Below are positions 44,126 to 52,731 of a stretch of 58,162 nt of DNA, in pieces (within the stretch, counting starts at the first letter, position 1; each line of letters opens with the position of its first letter). The stretch lies in contig NZ_AUBS01000027.1 in the NCBI RefSeq assembly GCF_000429365.1, positions 1 through 58,162 on the forward strand, written 5' to 3'. Made by a program: the position numbers and the translations under genes. The notes under the pieces are model-generated. The model had not been told where the DNA came from. It saw nothing but the letters and a program-made list of their open reading frames with translations, and ran no database searches. This DNA is from Pseudodonghicola xiamenensis DSM 18339. Its GTDB lineage: Bacteria > Pseudomonadota > Alphaproteobacteria > Rhodobacterales > Rhodobacteraceae.

Positions 44126-45662
44126 CGGCAGCCCGCTTTTCCACGACCTGACCCTGAGTTTCGGCGCCGAGCGCACCGGCATCGTCGGGCGCAACGGAAC
44201 CGGCAAATCCACCCTTCTGAAGCTGATCGCGGGGGAGCTGCGGCCAGTGACCGGCCGGATCATCGCCCCCGCCTCGGTCGCCATGCTGCGGCAGGATGTG
44301 GCCGGCCACCCCGATGACACCCTCGCCGATCTCTTCGGCCTGCGATCCGCACTTGACCTGCTCGACCGGGCGGAGGCGGGCCTTGCCGATGTCGAGGAGC
44401 TGACCAGGGCGGACTGGACGCTACCTGCCCGGATCGAGGCCGCCTTGCTGCGTGCAGGCCTGTCGCTGCCCCCGGAGACACCACTGGCGCAGCTCTCCGG
44501 CGGGCAGCGCACCCGCGCGGGCCTTGCCGCGGCCCTTCTTTCCCAGCCGAAACTTCTGCTGCTCGACGAACCCACCAACACCCTCGACCGCGCCGGGCGC
44601 CAGGCGGTGATCGACCTCATCCAGGGCTGGACGGGCGGCGCCATCGTCGTCAGCCATGATCGCGAATTGCTGGAGGAGATGGACGCCATCGTCGAGCTGA
44701 CCGCGCTTGGCGTGACGCGATACGGCGGCCCCTACAGCGCCTTCCGCCAGCAGAAGGCGATCGAGCTGGAGGCAGCCCACCGAGATCTGGCCCAAGCGGA
44801 GAAGACCCGGACCGAGACCGCCCGCCGCGCCCAGCAGGCTGCCGAACGTAAGGCACGCAAGGATCGCGCCGGGCAGAAGACGCGCACCAAGGGCGATCAA
44901 CCGAAGATCGTGATGGATGCGGCAAAGGACCGGGCCCAGGCCTCGGACGCCGGCAACGCCCGCCTGCGCGCGGCCCGGCACGAGGCTGCCGAAACCGCCC
45001 ATGGCGCTGCCCGCGACCGAATCGAGGTTCTGACCCCGATCCAGATGGATATCTCCCCCACCGGTCTGCCGCCCGGCAAGCTGGTGCTGCGGCTAGACGA
45101 TGTAACTGGCGGCCACGATGCCGAGGCCCCTGTGATCAAGGGGCTGTCACTGATCGTCACCGGCCCCGAGCGTCTCGTCATCGCCGGCCCCAACGGCAGC
45201 GGCAAGACAACGCTTCTCAAGATGATCGCCGGAGAGATGGCGCCGCAACGGGGTCAGGTGGAGCGGCGGGTTCCCACGGCATTTCTGGATCAACACGTGG
45301 GGTTGCTCGACCCCGCCCAGTCGCTGCACGAGAATTTCCGCCGGCTGCATCCTGCGGCCGAGACCAGAGCCGCCCATGCCGCGCTTGCCCGCTTCGGCTT
45401 TCGCGCCGGTGACGCCCTGCGCCGGGCGGCCGATCTGAGCGGCGGCGAACGCCTGCGCGCCGGCCTCGCCTGCACTCTCGGCGCGGCCCCGCCGCCGATG
45501 CTGCTGATCCTGGACGAACCCACCAACCACCTTGACCTGGACGGTATCGCCGCCCTCGAGACCGCGCTTTCGGCCTATGACGGGGCGGTGCTGGCGGTCA
45601 GTCACGACACGGCGTTTCTGCAAAGCCTCGGCCTCCACCGGAGCATCGACCTGACAGGCTGA
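44079..45662 (+). CDS. ABC-F family ATP-binding protein
   Basis: This is a 527-residue soluble protein with two nucleotide-binding domains and no membrane part, which binds ribosomes in this family. Walker A GRNGTGKST near residue 37 and GPNGSGKTT near 372; signatures LSGGQRTRAGL and LSGGERLRAGL; Walker B LLLLDEPTN and LLILDEPTNHLD. The linker (about 235-310) is rich in Lys/Arg and coiled-coil-like. It is not EttA; a ribosome-protection or housekeeping ABC-F role are both possible. The ribosome site upstream points to a leader peptide start instead. A bidirectional terminator follows. Confidence 0.9.
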   Translation: MPASVCLSNLTWTKPDGSPLFHDLTLSFGAERTGIVGRNGTGKSTLLKLIAGELRPVTGRIIAPASVAMLRQDVAGHPDDTLADLFGLRSALDLLDRAEAGLADVEELTRADWTLPARIEAALLRAGLSLPPETPLAQLSGGQRTRAGLAAALLSQPKLLLLDEPTNTLDRAGRQAVIDLIQGWTGGAIVVSHDRELLEEMDAIVELTALGVTRYGGPYSAFRQQKAIELEAAHRDLAQAEKTRTETARRAQQAAERKARKDRAGQKTRTKGDQPKIVMDAAKDRAQASDAGNARLRAARHEAAETAHGAARDRIEVLTPIQMDISPTGLPPGKLVLRLDDVTGGHDAEAPVIKGLSLIVTGPERLVIAGPNGSGKTTLLKMIAGEMAPQRGQVERRVPTAFLDQHVGLLDPAQSLHENFRRLHPAAETRAAHAALARFGFRAGDALRRAADLSGGERLRAGLACTLGAAPPPMLLILDEPTNHLDLDGIAALETALSAYDGAVLAVSHDTAFLQSLGLHRSIDLTG

Positions 45663-45675
45663 CCGCCAGACATGC

Positions 45676-45704
45676 AAAAGGGCAGGCGAACCGCCTGCCC
45701 TTTC
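45676..45704. terminator. Bidirectional terminator between ABC-F and dat
   Basis: AAAAGGGCAGGCG, AACC or GGTT loop, and CGCCTGCCCTTT form a perfect nine-base stem with A/T tails on both sides. It separates the + strand ABC-F gene from the - strand aminotransferase gene. Confidence 0.85.
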
Positions 45705-45724
45705 CGCGTTCAGACCGGATCGGA

Positions 45725-46585
45725 TCAGATCGCCGACTTGCGGCTTTCGTCAATGTAGATCTCGCGCAGCCGCTTGGAGACAGGGCCCGGCTTGCCATCG
45801 CCCAGAACCACGCCATCGACTTCGACGATCGGCATCACGAAGGCCGAGGCGGAGGTATAGAAAGCCTCATCCGCGGCCTGCGCCTCGTCGATGGTGAAGG
45901 GGCGTTCCTCGATCTCCATCTGTGCTTCCTTGGCCATCTTCAGGACCGATCCGCGGGTGATGCCGTGCAGAATGTCATGCGACAGATCTCGGGTGATGAT
46001 CTTGCCACCCTTGACGATATAGCAGTTGTTCGACGAGCCTTCTGTGACATAGCCGTCCTCGACGAACCATGCGTCGTCCTTGCCTGCCTTTTCGGCGGCC
46101 ATCTTCGCCATCGACGCATAAAGCAGTTGCACGGTCTTGATGTCGCGACGGTGCCAGCGCAGATCGGGAACCGAGATCACCTTGATGCCCTTGTCGGCCT
46201 TGGGGTCGTTGACCAGCCCCGGCTTAGACTGGGTATAAAGCACCACGGTCGGCGGCGTGCCGGCGGGCGGATAGTGGAAATCGCGATCGCCGGCGGTTCC
46301 CCGCGACACCTGCAGATAAACGCCGCCCTCTTCGACCCCGTTCAGCTCGATCAGCTTGCGGTGGATTTCCAGCCATTCCTCGCGGGTGATGTCACAGACG
46401 ATCTCCAGCTCTTTCAGCGACCGCTCCAGACGCGCCATATGGCCGTCGAATTCGGTCAGCTTGCCGTCGAGCACACAGGTGACCTCATAGACCGCATCGC
46501 CCATGACAAAGCCCCGATCGAAGATCGACACGGTGGCCTCTTCCTCGGGCATATAGGTTCCGTTCAGATAGATGGTCCGGCTCAT
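45725..46585 (-). CDS. dat: D-amino-acid aminotransferase
   Basis: This is a class IV (branched-chain-type fold) pyridoxal-phosphate enzyme of 286 residues that interconverts D-amino acids and 2-oxo acids, for example D-alanine plus 2-oxoglutarate to pyruvate plus D-glutamate. Family motifs are 'FDRGFVMGDAVYEVT', the lysine region 'LRWHRRDIKTVQLLY', and 'DGYVTEGSSNNCYIV' with 'HGITRGSVL' binding the cofactor phosphate. AGGAA precedes the ATG. It follows dgcA by 95 bp on the same strand, which links it to D-glutamate metabolism. Confidence 0.93.
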   Translation of the reverse strand: MSRTIYLNGTYMPEEEATVSIFDRGFVMGDAVYEVTCVLDGKLTEFDGHMARLERSLKELEIVCDITREEWLEIHRKLIELNGVEEGGVYLQVSRGTAGDRDFHYPPAGTPPTVVLYTQSKPGLVNDPKADKGIKVISVPDLRWHRRDIKTVQLLYASMAKMAAEKAGKDDAWFVEDGYVTEGSSNNCYIVKGGKIITRDLSHDILHGITRGSVLKMAKEAQMEIEERPFTIDEAQAADEAFYTSASAFVMPIVEVDGVVLGDGKPGPVSKRLREIYIDESRKSAI

Positions 46586-46680
46586 TTCGCGTTCCTAACC
46601 TTTGGTCCTTCGCTCTCCCCTCTCCCTGACAGGAGAAGGGTCAAGGCGGGGGCTGTTTAAAATCCCGAATGAGGCTGCTC

Positions 46681-47646
46681 TCAGCCCCAAAGCGCTGCAT
46701 CCGGCGGATGCACACCCTTGTCGTCGAAACACAGCGCATGATCGCGGTCTTCTGCCAACAGGAGCGGCCCGTCAAGATCCACCACCGTCGCGCCCTGCGC
46801 CACCAGCGTCGCCGGCGCCATGGCGAGCGAGCTGCCCACCATGCAGCCGACCATGATGTCATAGCCCTCGGCCAATGCCGCCTGGCGCAGCGCCAGGGCC
46901 TCGGTCAACCCGCCGGTCTTATCCAGCTTGATGTTGATTACATCGTACTTGCCCTTCAACCCGGGCAGCGAGGCACGGTCATGGCAGCTCTCATCCGCAC
47001 AGACCGGCACCGGACGCTCCATCCCGATCAAAGCCTCGTCCTGCGACGCCGGCAGTGGCTGTTCGACAAGCTGCACCCCCAGCCGCACCAGATGCGGCGC
47101 CAGATCGGCATAGACCTCGGCTGACCAGCCTTCGTTGGCGTCAACGATGATCCGCGATTTCGGCGCGCCGGCGCGCACTGCCTCAAGCCGCGGCATGTCG
47201 TCCGGCGTGCCGAGCTTGATCTTCAACAACGGACGAAACGCGTTTTTTGCGGCCTGCGCCTGCATCGCCTCAGGCGTATCCAGCGACAGCGTATAGGCGG
47301 TGATCTCAGGCCCCGGCGCGGCCAGCCCGGCAAGGTCCCAGACCCGCTTGCCGGCGCTCTTGGCTTCCCAGTCCCACAGCGCGCAATCGACCGCGTTGCG
47401 CGCAGCACCTGCCGGCAACAGATCATAGAGCGCCGCGCGGGTCACGTCCGTCGGCAGACCGCGGATTTCCGCCTCGACGCTTTCCAGCGTCTCGTCGTAA
47501 CGGGCATAGGGCACGCATTCCCCCCAGCCGGTGACGCCGTTCCGGGTCACCCGCACCGTCAGCACCTTGGCTTCGGTGCGCGAGCCGCGGCTGATGGTGA
47601 ATACCTGCGCCAGCTTGAAGACGTCGCGCGTCACATCAATGGTCAT
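46681..47646 (-). CDS. dgcA: N-acetyl-D-glutamate racemase DgcA
   Basis: This is a 321-residue enolase-superfamily enzyme of the mandelate-racemase/Ala-Glu-epimerase type. It carries the K-x-K motif 'LLKIKLG', the metal acids in 'IIVDANEGWS', 'VEQPLP' and 'CADESCHD', and the second lysine in 'INIKLDKTGG'. The family DgcA racemises N-acetyl-D-glutamate to the L-form; an L-Ala-D/L-Glu epimerase role is the older guess. Its pairing with dgcN upstream on the strand strongly supports the former. The start at 47646 is preferred over an upstream ATG without a ribosome site. Confidence 0.88.
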   Translation of the reverse strand: MTIDVTRDVFKLAQVFTISRGSRTEAKVLTVRVTRNGVTGWGECVPYARYDETLESVEAEIRGLPTDVTRAALYDLLPAGAARNAVDCALWDWEAKSAGKRVWDLAGLAAPGPEITAYTLSLDTPEAMQAQAAKNAFRPLLKIKLGTPDDMPRLEAVRAGAPKSRIIVDANEGWSAEVYADLAPHLVRLGVQLVEQPLPASQDEALIGMERPVPVCADESCHDRASLPGLKGKYDVINIKLDKTGGLTEALALRQAALAEGYDIMVGCMVGSSLAMAPATLVAQGATVVDLDGPLLLAEDRDHALCFDDKGVHPPDAALWG

Positions 47647-47740
47647 CCGGTCCCCCTGTCGGGGCACCTGCAGGCGCCCCCTCTTTACTTGGAATTCAAT
47701 CCCCCGAAGGGATGCTGGCGCGCCACCGATCGCGGCACGC

Positions 47741-47790
47741 CGCCTTTGCCTTCTTCTGGGCCAGAAGACCCTGCCAGAGACGCCCCCGGC
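47741..47790. repeat. Possible third copy of the intergenic repeat
   Basis: GCCTTTGCCTTCTTCTGGGCCAGAAGACC lies in the 168-bp gap between dgcN and dgcA and contains the palindrome TCTTCTGG-G-CCAGAAGA (47752-47768). Its head resembles the TGCCTTTTTCTGG start of the other two copies but is diverged, so membership in one family is a guess. Confidence 0.35.
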
Positions 47791-47814
47791 AGGATCAGAC
47801 CGTTCCCCGAGAGC

Positions 47815-48816
47815 TCAGATCGCCGCCAGCGCGTCCACCAACTTGCCCGCACCATAGCGGAACGGATCGGTTGCCGGCAGGCCCATTTCGGTTTCCAGCT
47901 TGGCCAGGTAGGCCTGCGCCTCGTCTTCCCCCATGTGCTGGGTGTTGACCGAAATCCCGGCCACGACGCAAGCGGGGTTGCCGACCTGCGCCAGTTTCAG
48001 CGCCACGTCGCGCAGATCTTCCAGCGACGGCAGGGTATAGCCCGGCAAGCCGCGCATATGCGGGCGGGTCGGTTCGTGGCACAGGATCAGCGCATCGGGC
48101 TGACCGCCATGCACCAGCGCCATGGTGACGCCGGAATAGGACACGTGGAACAACGAGCCCTGGCCTTCGATCAGGTCCCAGTGATCGGCATCGTTATTCG
48201 GGGTCAGATATTCGATCGACCCGGCCATGAAATCGGCGATGACCGCATCCAGCGGCACGCCGTTGCCGGTGATCAGAATACCGGTCTGACCGGTGGCGCG
48301 GAAGGTCGACTGCATGCCGCGCGCGCGCATCTCGGCGTCCATCGCCAGGGCGGTGTACATCTTGCCCACCGAACAGTCGGTCCCCACCGCCAGACAGCGC
48401 TTGCCGGTCCGTTTCACGCCATTGGCGATCGGATATTGCACCGACGGGATCCGCACATCGTGCAGGGTGCGGCCGGTAGCTTCGGCCACGGCGACCAGGT
48501 CAGCCTCGTCGCGCAGCAGGTTGTGCAGGCCAGAGGCCAGATCGAAGCCCTCTTCCAGCGCCGCCACCAGAACCTTTTTCCATTCCTGGCTGATCAGGCC
48601 ACCACGGTTGGCAACACCGATCACCAGCGTCTTGGCGCCGGCAGCCTTGGCTTCGGCCAAGGTCATGTCGGTCAGGCCCAGATCAGCCTTGCAGCCGTCC
48701 ATGCGGAACTGGCCCACGGCATTCTCCGGACGCCAGTCCTTGATACCTTGCGCCACCTTGGCCGCCAATTGATCGGGGGCGTCGCCAAGGAACAAGAGAT
48801 ATGGGGTCTCGATCAT
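47815..48816 (-). CDS. dgcN: D-glutamate N-acetyltransferase DgcN (DUF1611)
   Basis: This is a 333-residue DUF1611 protein of P-loop type: 'GTDCSVGKMYTALAMDAEM' is the nucleotide-binding loop. Related DgcN proteins N-acetylate D-glutamate with acetyl-CoA in the first step of D-glutamate use; DgcA then racemises the product. The ATG at 48816 is chosen because GGAG lies nine bases upstream; an ATG at 48831 has no spaced site. It is the first gene of the dgcN-dgcA-dat series and divergent from mcl1 across a 278-bp AT-rich gap. Confidence 0.88.
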   Translation of the reverse strand: MIETPYLLFLGDAPDQLAAKVAQGIKDWRPENAVGQFRMDGCKADLGLTDMTLAEAKAAGAKTLVIGVANRGGLISQEWKKVLVAALEEGFDLASGLHNLLRDEADLVAVAEATGRTLHDVRIPSVQYPIANGVKRTGKRCLAVGTDCSVGKMYTALAMDAEMRARGMQSTFRATGQTGILITGNGVPLDAVIADFMAGSIEYLTPNNDADHWDLIEGQGSLFHVSYSGVTMALVHGGQPDALILCHEPTRPHMRGLPGYTLPSLEDLRDVALKLAQVGNPACVVAGISVNTQHMGEDEAQAYLAKLETEMGLPATDPFRYGAGKLVDALAAI

Positions 48817-49094
48817 CGCATGTGTCTCCATCCTGATTCCCCGTTACGCTATCGAAAACACAGATGGATTGTATCGCGTTTTCCACACACAAATCACAAA
48901 TTCACGCAAATTTCTCCCACAATTCAACAGTCAAAACGAACAACTAAGCGCCTATCCCACCATTTCGAGAAAAGACACACATCCATGCCGCGCCAGCATT
49001 GCTGCGCCAGCACAATCTACTTGCAGGATGGCGCGCAATTTAATACTTCCAGAGACATGAAATAGGTAACATCCTTACCCGGAGAAATAGGCCC

Positions 49095-50054
49095 ATGAGC
49101 TTCCGCATCCAGCCCGCCGCGCCGGCACGCCCCAACCGCTGCCAATTGTTCGGCCCGGGCGCGCGCCCCGCGCTTTTCCCGAAGATGGCCGCCAGCGCCG
49201 CCGACGTGATCAACCTTGATCTCGAGGATTCGGTTGCCCCCTCCGACAAGGATGCCGCACGCGCGAATATCATTCAGGCGATTTCGGAAATCGACTGGGG
49301 CAACAAAACCCTCAGCGTACGGATCAACGGGCTCGACACCCCCTATTGGTATCGTGACGTCGTCGACCTGCTGGAACAGGCGGGCGAGCGGCTCGATCAG
49401 ATCATGATCCCCAAAGTGGGCTGCGCCGCCGATGTCTATGCCGTCGACGCGCTGGCCACCGCAGTGGAAACAGCCAAGGGCCGGACCAAGAAGATCAATT
49501 TCGAGGTGATCATCGAGTCGGCCGCCGGCATCGCCCATGTCGAGGAGATCGCCGCCAGCTCGCCCCGCCTTGTCGCGATGAGCCTCGGGGCCGCGGATTT
49601 CGCCGCCTCGATGGGCATGCAGACTACCGGCATCGGCGGGACGCAAGAAAACTACTACATGCTGCGCGAAGGCGTAAAACATTGGTCCGACCCCTGGCAT
49701 TGGGCCCAGGCCGCCATCGTCGCCGCCTGCCGCACCCATGGGGTGCTGCCGGTCGACGGGCCGTTCGGCGATTTCTCGGATGACGACGGTTTCCGCGCCC
49801 AGGCGCTGCGCTCGGCGACGCTGGGCATGGTCGGCAAATGGGCGATCCATCCGAAACAGGTGGCGCTCGCCAACGAGGTTTTCACTCCTTCGGAGGCCGC
49901 CGTGACAGAGGCGCGCGAAATCCTCGCCGCGATGGAAGACGCCAAGGCGCGCGGCGAAGGCGCCACCGTCTACAAGGGCCGACTGGTCGATATCGCCAGC
50001 ATCAAGCAAGCCGAGGTGATCGTCGCCCAGGCCGAGCTGATCGCCGGGAAATAG
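49095..50054 (+). CDS. mcl1: L-malyl-CoA/beta-methylmalyl-CoA lyase
   Basis: This enzyme cleaves beta-methylmalyl-CoA and L-malyl-CoA to glyoxylate plus propionyl- or acetyl-CoA in the ethylmalonyl-CoA pathway of acetate assimilation. It is a 319-residue CitE-like TIM barrel with 'INLDLEDSV' (metal acid), 'FEVIIESAAGIAHVEEIA', 'SLGAADFAASMG' and the C-terminal 'WAIHPKQV'. A GGAGAAATAG site precedes the ATG. It is a marker for Rhodobacterales that lack a classical glyoxylate cycle. A strong terminator follows; the racemase-like gene is 66 bp further on. Confidence 0.95.
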   Translation: MSFRIQPAAPARPNRCQLFGPGARPALFPKMAASAADVINLDLEDSVAPSDKDAARANIIQAISEIDWGNKTLSVRINGLDTPYWYRDVVDLLEQAGERLDQIMIPKVGCAADVYAVDALATAVETAKGRTKKINFEVIIESAAGIAHVEEIAASSPRLVAMSLGAADFAASMGMQTTGIGGTQENYYMLREGVKHWSDPWHWAQAAIVAACRTHGVLPVDGPFGDFSDDDGFRAQALRSATLGMVGKWAIHPKQVALANEVFTPSEAAVTEAREILAAMEDAKARGEGATVYKGRLVDIASIKQAEVIVAQAELIAGK

Positions 50055-50080
50055 GCGCAACCGAACCGCAAGTATTGTCA

Positions 50081-50107
50081 GGGGGCGCCCAGCCGGCGCC
50101 CCCTTTC
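50081..50107 (+). terminator. Terminator after mcl1
   Basis: GGGGGCGCC, loop CAGCC and GGCGCCCCC form a perfect stem followed by TTTCC. It lies 27 bp after the mcl1 stop and just before the next gene. Confidence 0.75.
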
Positions 50108-50120
50108 CATTGGGGGCTGC

Positions 50121-50738
50121 ATGACCGATCTCACACTGATCCATACCGCCGAGGTGCATCGCACCACCTTCGACGATCTGGCCGCCCGGCTCGTGCCCAG
50201 GGCACGGCTGGCCCATATCCTGCGGCCCGACTGGCTCGTCCGCGCGCAGACCGGCATCGACGCAGATCTTGAGGCAGAGGTCACCGAGGCCATCCGCTCC
50301 GCCTCTGGCCCTGTGCTGTGCAGCTGCTCCACGCTGGGGCCGCTCGCCGCCGAAGCCGGCGCACTGCGCATCGACGCGCCGATGATGGCGCGGGCGGCAC
50401 GGATCCGCGGGCCGGTCCTGCTGGCCTACTGCCTGAACAGCACCCGCGCGCCCTCGGTGGCGCTGCTGGAGGCAGCCTTTGCGGCCGAAGGCAAGGCTGC
50501 CGATATCCGGCTGCTGGACCTGCGCCAGCTCTGGCCGCTGTTCGAAAACGGAGAGACCCGGCGTTTCACGCAGGAGATCGCAAGGCAGGTGAGCATGGCG
50601 CTGGAAGCGGCCCCCGACATTGCCTGCGCGGTGCTGGCACAAGCTTCGATGGCCGGGGCCGCGCCCCATCTGGAAACAACGGTTCCGGTGCTCAGCTCGC
50701 CCGAAACCGCCCTGCTCCACGCATTGGGCCTGGAATAG
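50121..50738 (+). CDS. Asp/Glu/hydantoin-racemase-superfamily protein
   Basis: This is a 205-residue protein with the two-domain racemase fold. The first catalytic cysteine region is kept ('PVLCSCSTLGPLAAEAG'), and 'LLAYCLNSTRAPSVALLEAAF' matches the family's middle motif. The second half has 'CAVLAQASMAGAAPHLE', where true racemases have their second catalytic Cys-Thr pair; here serine follows glutamine-alanine. A full racemase reaction is therefore doubtful, and a decarboxylase- or isomerase-like role is possible. It stands next to mcl1 and close to the D-glutamate genes. Confidence 0.75.
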   Translation: MTDLTLIHTAEVHRTTFDDLAARLVPRARLAHILRPDWLVRAQTGIDADLEAEVTEAIRSASGPVLCSCSTLGPLAAEAGALRIDAPMMARAARIRGPVLLAYCLNSTRAPSVALLEAAFAAEGKAADIRLLDLRQLWPLFENGETRRFTQEIARQVSMALEAAPDIACAVLAQASMAGAAPHLETTVPVLSSPETALLHALGLE

Positions 50739-50744
50739 CCTGAC

Positions 50745-51326
50745 CTATTTCCAGCCGAGCACCTCGTTCGGCACCCATTTCAGCTTTTGCCCCGACTTGC
50801 CCCATTTCATCATCAGGCAGGAGCTGCCGTATTTCTGGAAATAGGCGAATTTCAGCGGATACCAGCCCGCCTTGGGCACTTGCACCTCGACCCGCTGGTT
50901 GGCCTCGCAACCCTGGCGCCCGTCGAAATCGCCCACCAGGGCCCCGCCGATCTGCGCATTGATCCCGTCGTTTGACCAGGTTTCGATCTCATAGACACCG
51001 GGAGCGTCGAAACGAATGAAACCGGTAATGTCGGCAGCGACATTATAGGGATACTTATGGGTCAGCACCGGATCGCCTTCATCCGTGTCCCGGTAATCAA
51101 GCCCCCGCAGCGGCTGGCCCGGCTTGGCCGAATTCAGCATCTGCATCGCCATCGACATGCTCTGAATCTTCTGCGGCGGCGGGCCGAGATAAGCATATTT
51201 CACCGCCAGCCCCGCCTTCAATCCAGTGGGCTGCGGCTCCGCCGGGGTCAGTTTCAACGGCGCGGCGACGGCTCCCGCCGCCCCCAGGCCCCAAGCGGCC
51301 AACGCCGCGACACTCGCGATTTTCAT
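50745..51326 (-). CDS. Exported PA14-domain protein
   Basis: This is a 193-residue protein with a signal peptide (MKIASVAALAAWGLGAAGAVAA) and a small PA14-like beta-barrel ('ITGFIRFDAPGVYEIETWSND', 'VEVQVPKAGWYPLKFAYFQKYGSSCLMMKW'), a fold usually used for carbohydrate binding. The partner is unknown. The ATG at 51326 is preferred over an upstream in-frame ATG since it places the signal at the start; CGAGGAGAGG lies upstream. It is convergent with the racemase-like gene (6-bp gap). Confidence 0.82.
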   Translation of the reverse strand: MKIASVAALAAWGLGAAGAVAAPLKLTPAEPQPTGLKAGLAVKYAYLGPPPQKIQSMSMAMQMLNSAKPGQPLRGLDYRDTDEGDPVLTHKYPYNVAADITGFIRFDAPGVYEIETWSNDGINAQIGGALVGDFDGRQGCEANQRVEVQVPKAGWYPLKFAYFQKYGSSCLMMKWGKSGQKLKWVPNEVLGWK

Positions 51327-51420
51327 CAAAACACCTCTCCTCGCACCCGGCCACCCCGGGTCTGACGATCCTTGGAGCCTAGGCAGACCAAAGCTGTCGG
51401 ACAAGCCCCTTGCACCACGC

Positions 51421-51873
51421 TCAGGCGCGTAAGTCCTTGGGTGACTCCATCACCACATAGGAGGTGATCGAGGTGACATGCGGCAGAGTGCCCAGCACAT
51501 CAGTGTGGAACCGCTTGTAAGACGGGAGATCGGCACATTCGACGCGCAGCAGATATTCGATGGTGCCGGTGACATTGTGGCACTCGACCACCTCCGGCGC
51601 CTGCGCCACCGCGCGTTCAAACGCCTCTTGCGCCGCCTTGCTATGCTCGCCCAGCCCGACCGCCAGATAGGCGACAAAGCCGATCCCCATCGCCGCCGGT
51701 TGCAGCACCGCACGATAGCCAGCGATGACACCGGCCCGTTCCAGCTCCTGCACACGGCGCAGACAGGCCGAGGGCGACAACCCCACCCGCTCAGCCAGAT
51801 CGAGATTGCTGATCCGCCCATCGCGCGTCAGCTCTCGCAATATCCGGCGGTTTATCTGATCCATCTTCGCCAT
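51421..51873 (-). CDS. Lrp/AsnC-family transcriptional regulator
   Basis: This is an approximately 150-residue regulator. The helix-turn-helix lies near the start ('ILRELTRDGRISNLDLAERV', 'GLSPSACLRRVQELERAGVI') and the amino-acid-binding RAM domain follows. It is divergent from a LysE-type exporter gene, so it probably activates that gene in response to an amino acid. The start is uncertain: ATGs at 51873, 51864 and 51897 are in frame and no ribosome site decides. Confidence 0.9.
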   Translation of the reverse strand: MAKMDQINRRILRELTRDGRISNLDLAERVGLSPSACLRRVQELERAGVIAGYRAVLQPAAMGIGFVAYLAVGLGEHSKAAQEAFERAVAQAPEVVECHNVTGTIEYLLRVECADLPSYKRFHTDVLGTLPHVTSITSYVVMESPKDLRA

Positions 51874-51946
51874 TAGTTGCGCAACTTCTGTAATCATTCG
51901 ACAAAACGCAATTTAATTCCGGCATTCATCCGCAAGATTTCGCACC

Positions 51947-52543
51947 ATGACTTACGATCTCTTCCTTGCCCTGGCGCTCTTCGCCCTCGCCTCTTCGATC
52001 ACCCCGGGGCCCAACAACCTGATGCTGATGGCCTCGGGTGCCAATTTCGGCTTTCGCCGCACCCTGCCGCATATGCTGGGGATCGGGCTGGGCTTCACCT
52101 TCATGGTGCTGCTGGTCGGCGCCGGACTGGCGCAGGTGTTCGACGCCGTGCCCTACAGCTATACGGGCCTCAAGATTGTCTCGGTCGTCTATCTGCTCTG
52201 GCTCGCCTGGAAGATCGCCCATGCTGCCCCGATCCAGACCGGAGAGGCCGCCGGCCGCCCCTTCACCTTTCTGCAGGCGGCCGCCTTTCAGTGGGTCAAC
52301 CCAAAGGCCTGGGCGATGGCGCTGACCGCGATCAGCGCCTATACGCCGGATCATTCGACCGCCGCAGTCGCTCTGGTCGCACTGACCTTCGGGGCGATCA
52401 ACCTGCCTTCGGTCAGCACTTGGACTGTTCTGGGCCAGCAGATGGCCCGGCTGCTGACCAATCCGCGCCGGCTGACGGCCTTTAACTGGACCATGGCGGC
52501 ACTGCTGGTGGCCTCGCTCTATCCGGTGCTGCGGGCCGGTTGA
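51947..52543 (+). CDS. LysE-family amino-acid exporter
   Basis: This is a 198-residue inner-membrane protein with about six helices and the family signature 'ALASSITPGPNNLMLMASGANFGFRRTLPH' shortened here to 'SITPGPNNLMLMASGANFG'. The family exports basic amino acids, threonine, homoserine or related compounds; the substrate cannot be read. It is divergent from the Lrp-type regulator (73 bp), the usual pairing for such exporters. Confidence 0.92.
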   Translation: MTYDLFLALALFALASSITPGPNNLMLMASGANFGFRRTLPHMLGIGLGFTFMVLLVGAGLAQVFDAVPYSYTGLKIVSVVYLLWLAWKIAHAAPIQTGEAAGRPFTFLQAAAFQWVNPKAWAMALTAISAYTPDHSTAAVALVALTFGAINLPSVSTWTVLGQQMARLLTNPRRLTAFNWTMAALLVASLYPVLRAG

Positions 52544-52731
52544 AACCGTGCAAGACCACGCCCCCGCAAAATCCGGTTGCCGTGGCGTTCAGACACCACT
52601 GATCCGCCCCGGGACCGCCGCGAAGTCGTCGCCATAGCCCCCAAACAACTCTTGCCGAGTTGCATCTGCGCGGTCGCAGGGTCATATAGCGCCTGCAACA
52701 ACGCGCATGTGGTTCCGCAGCGAGAGGCCCG

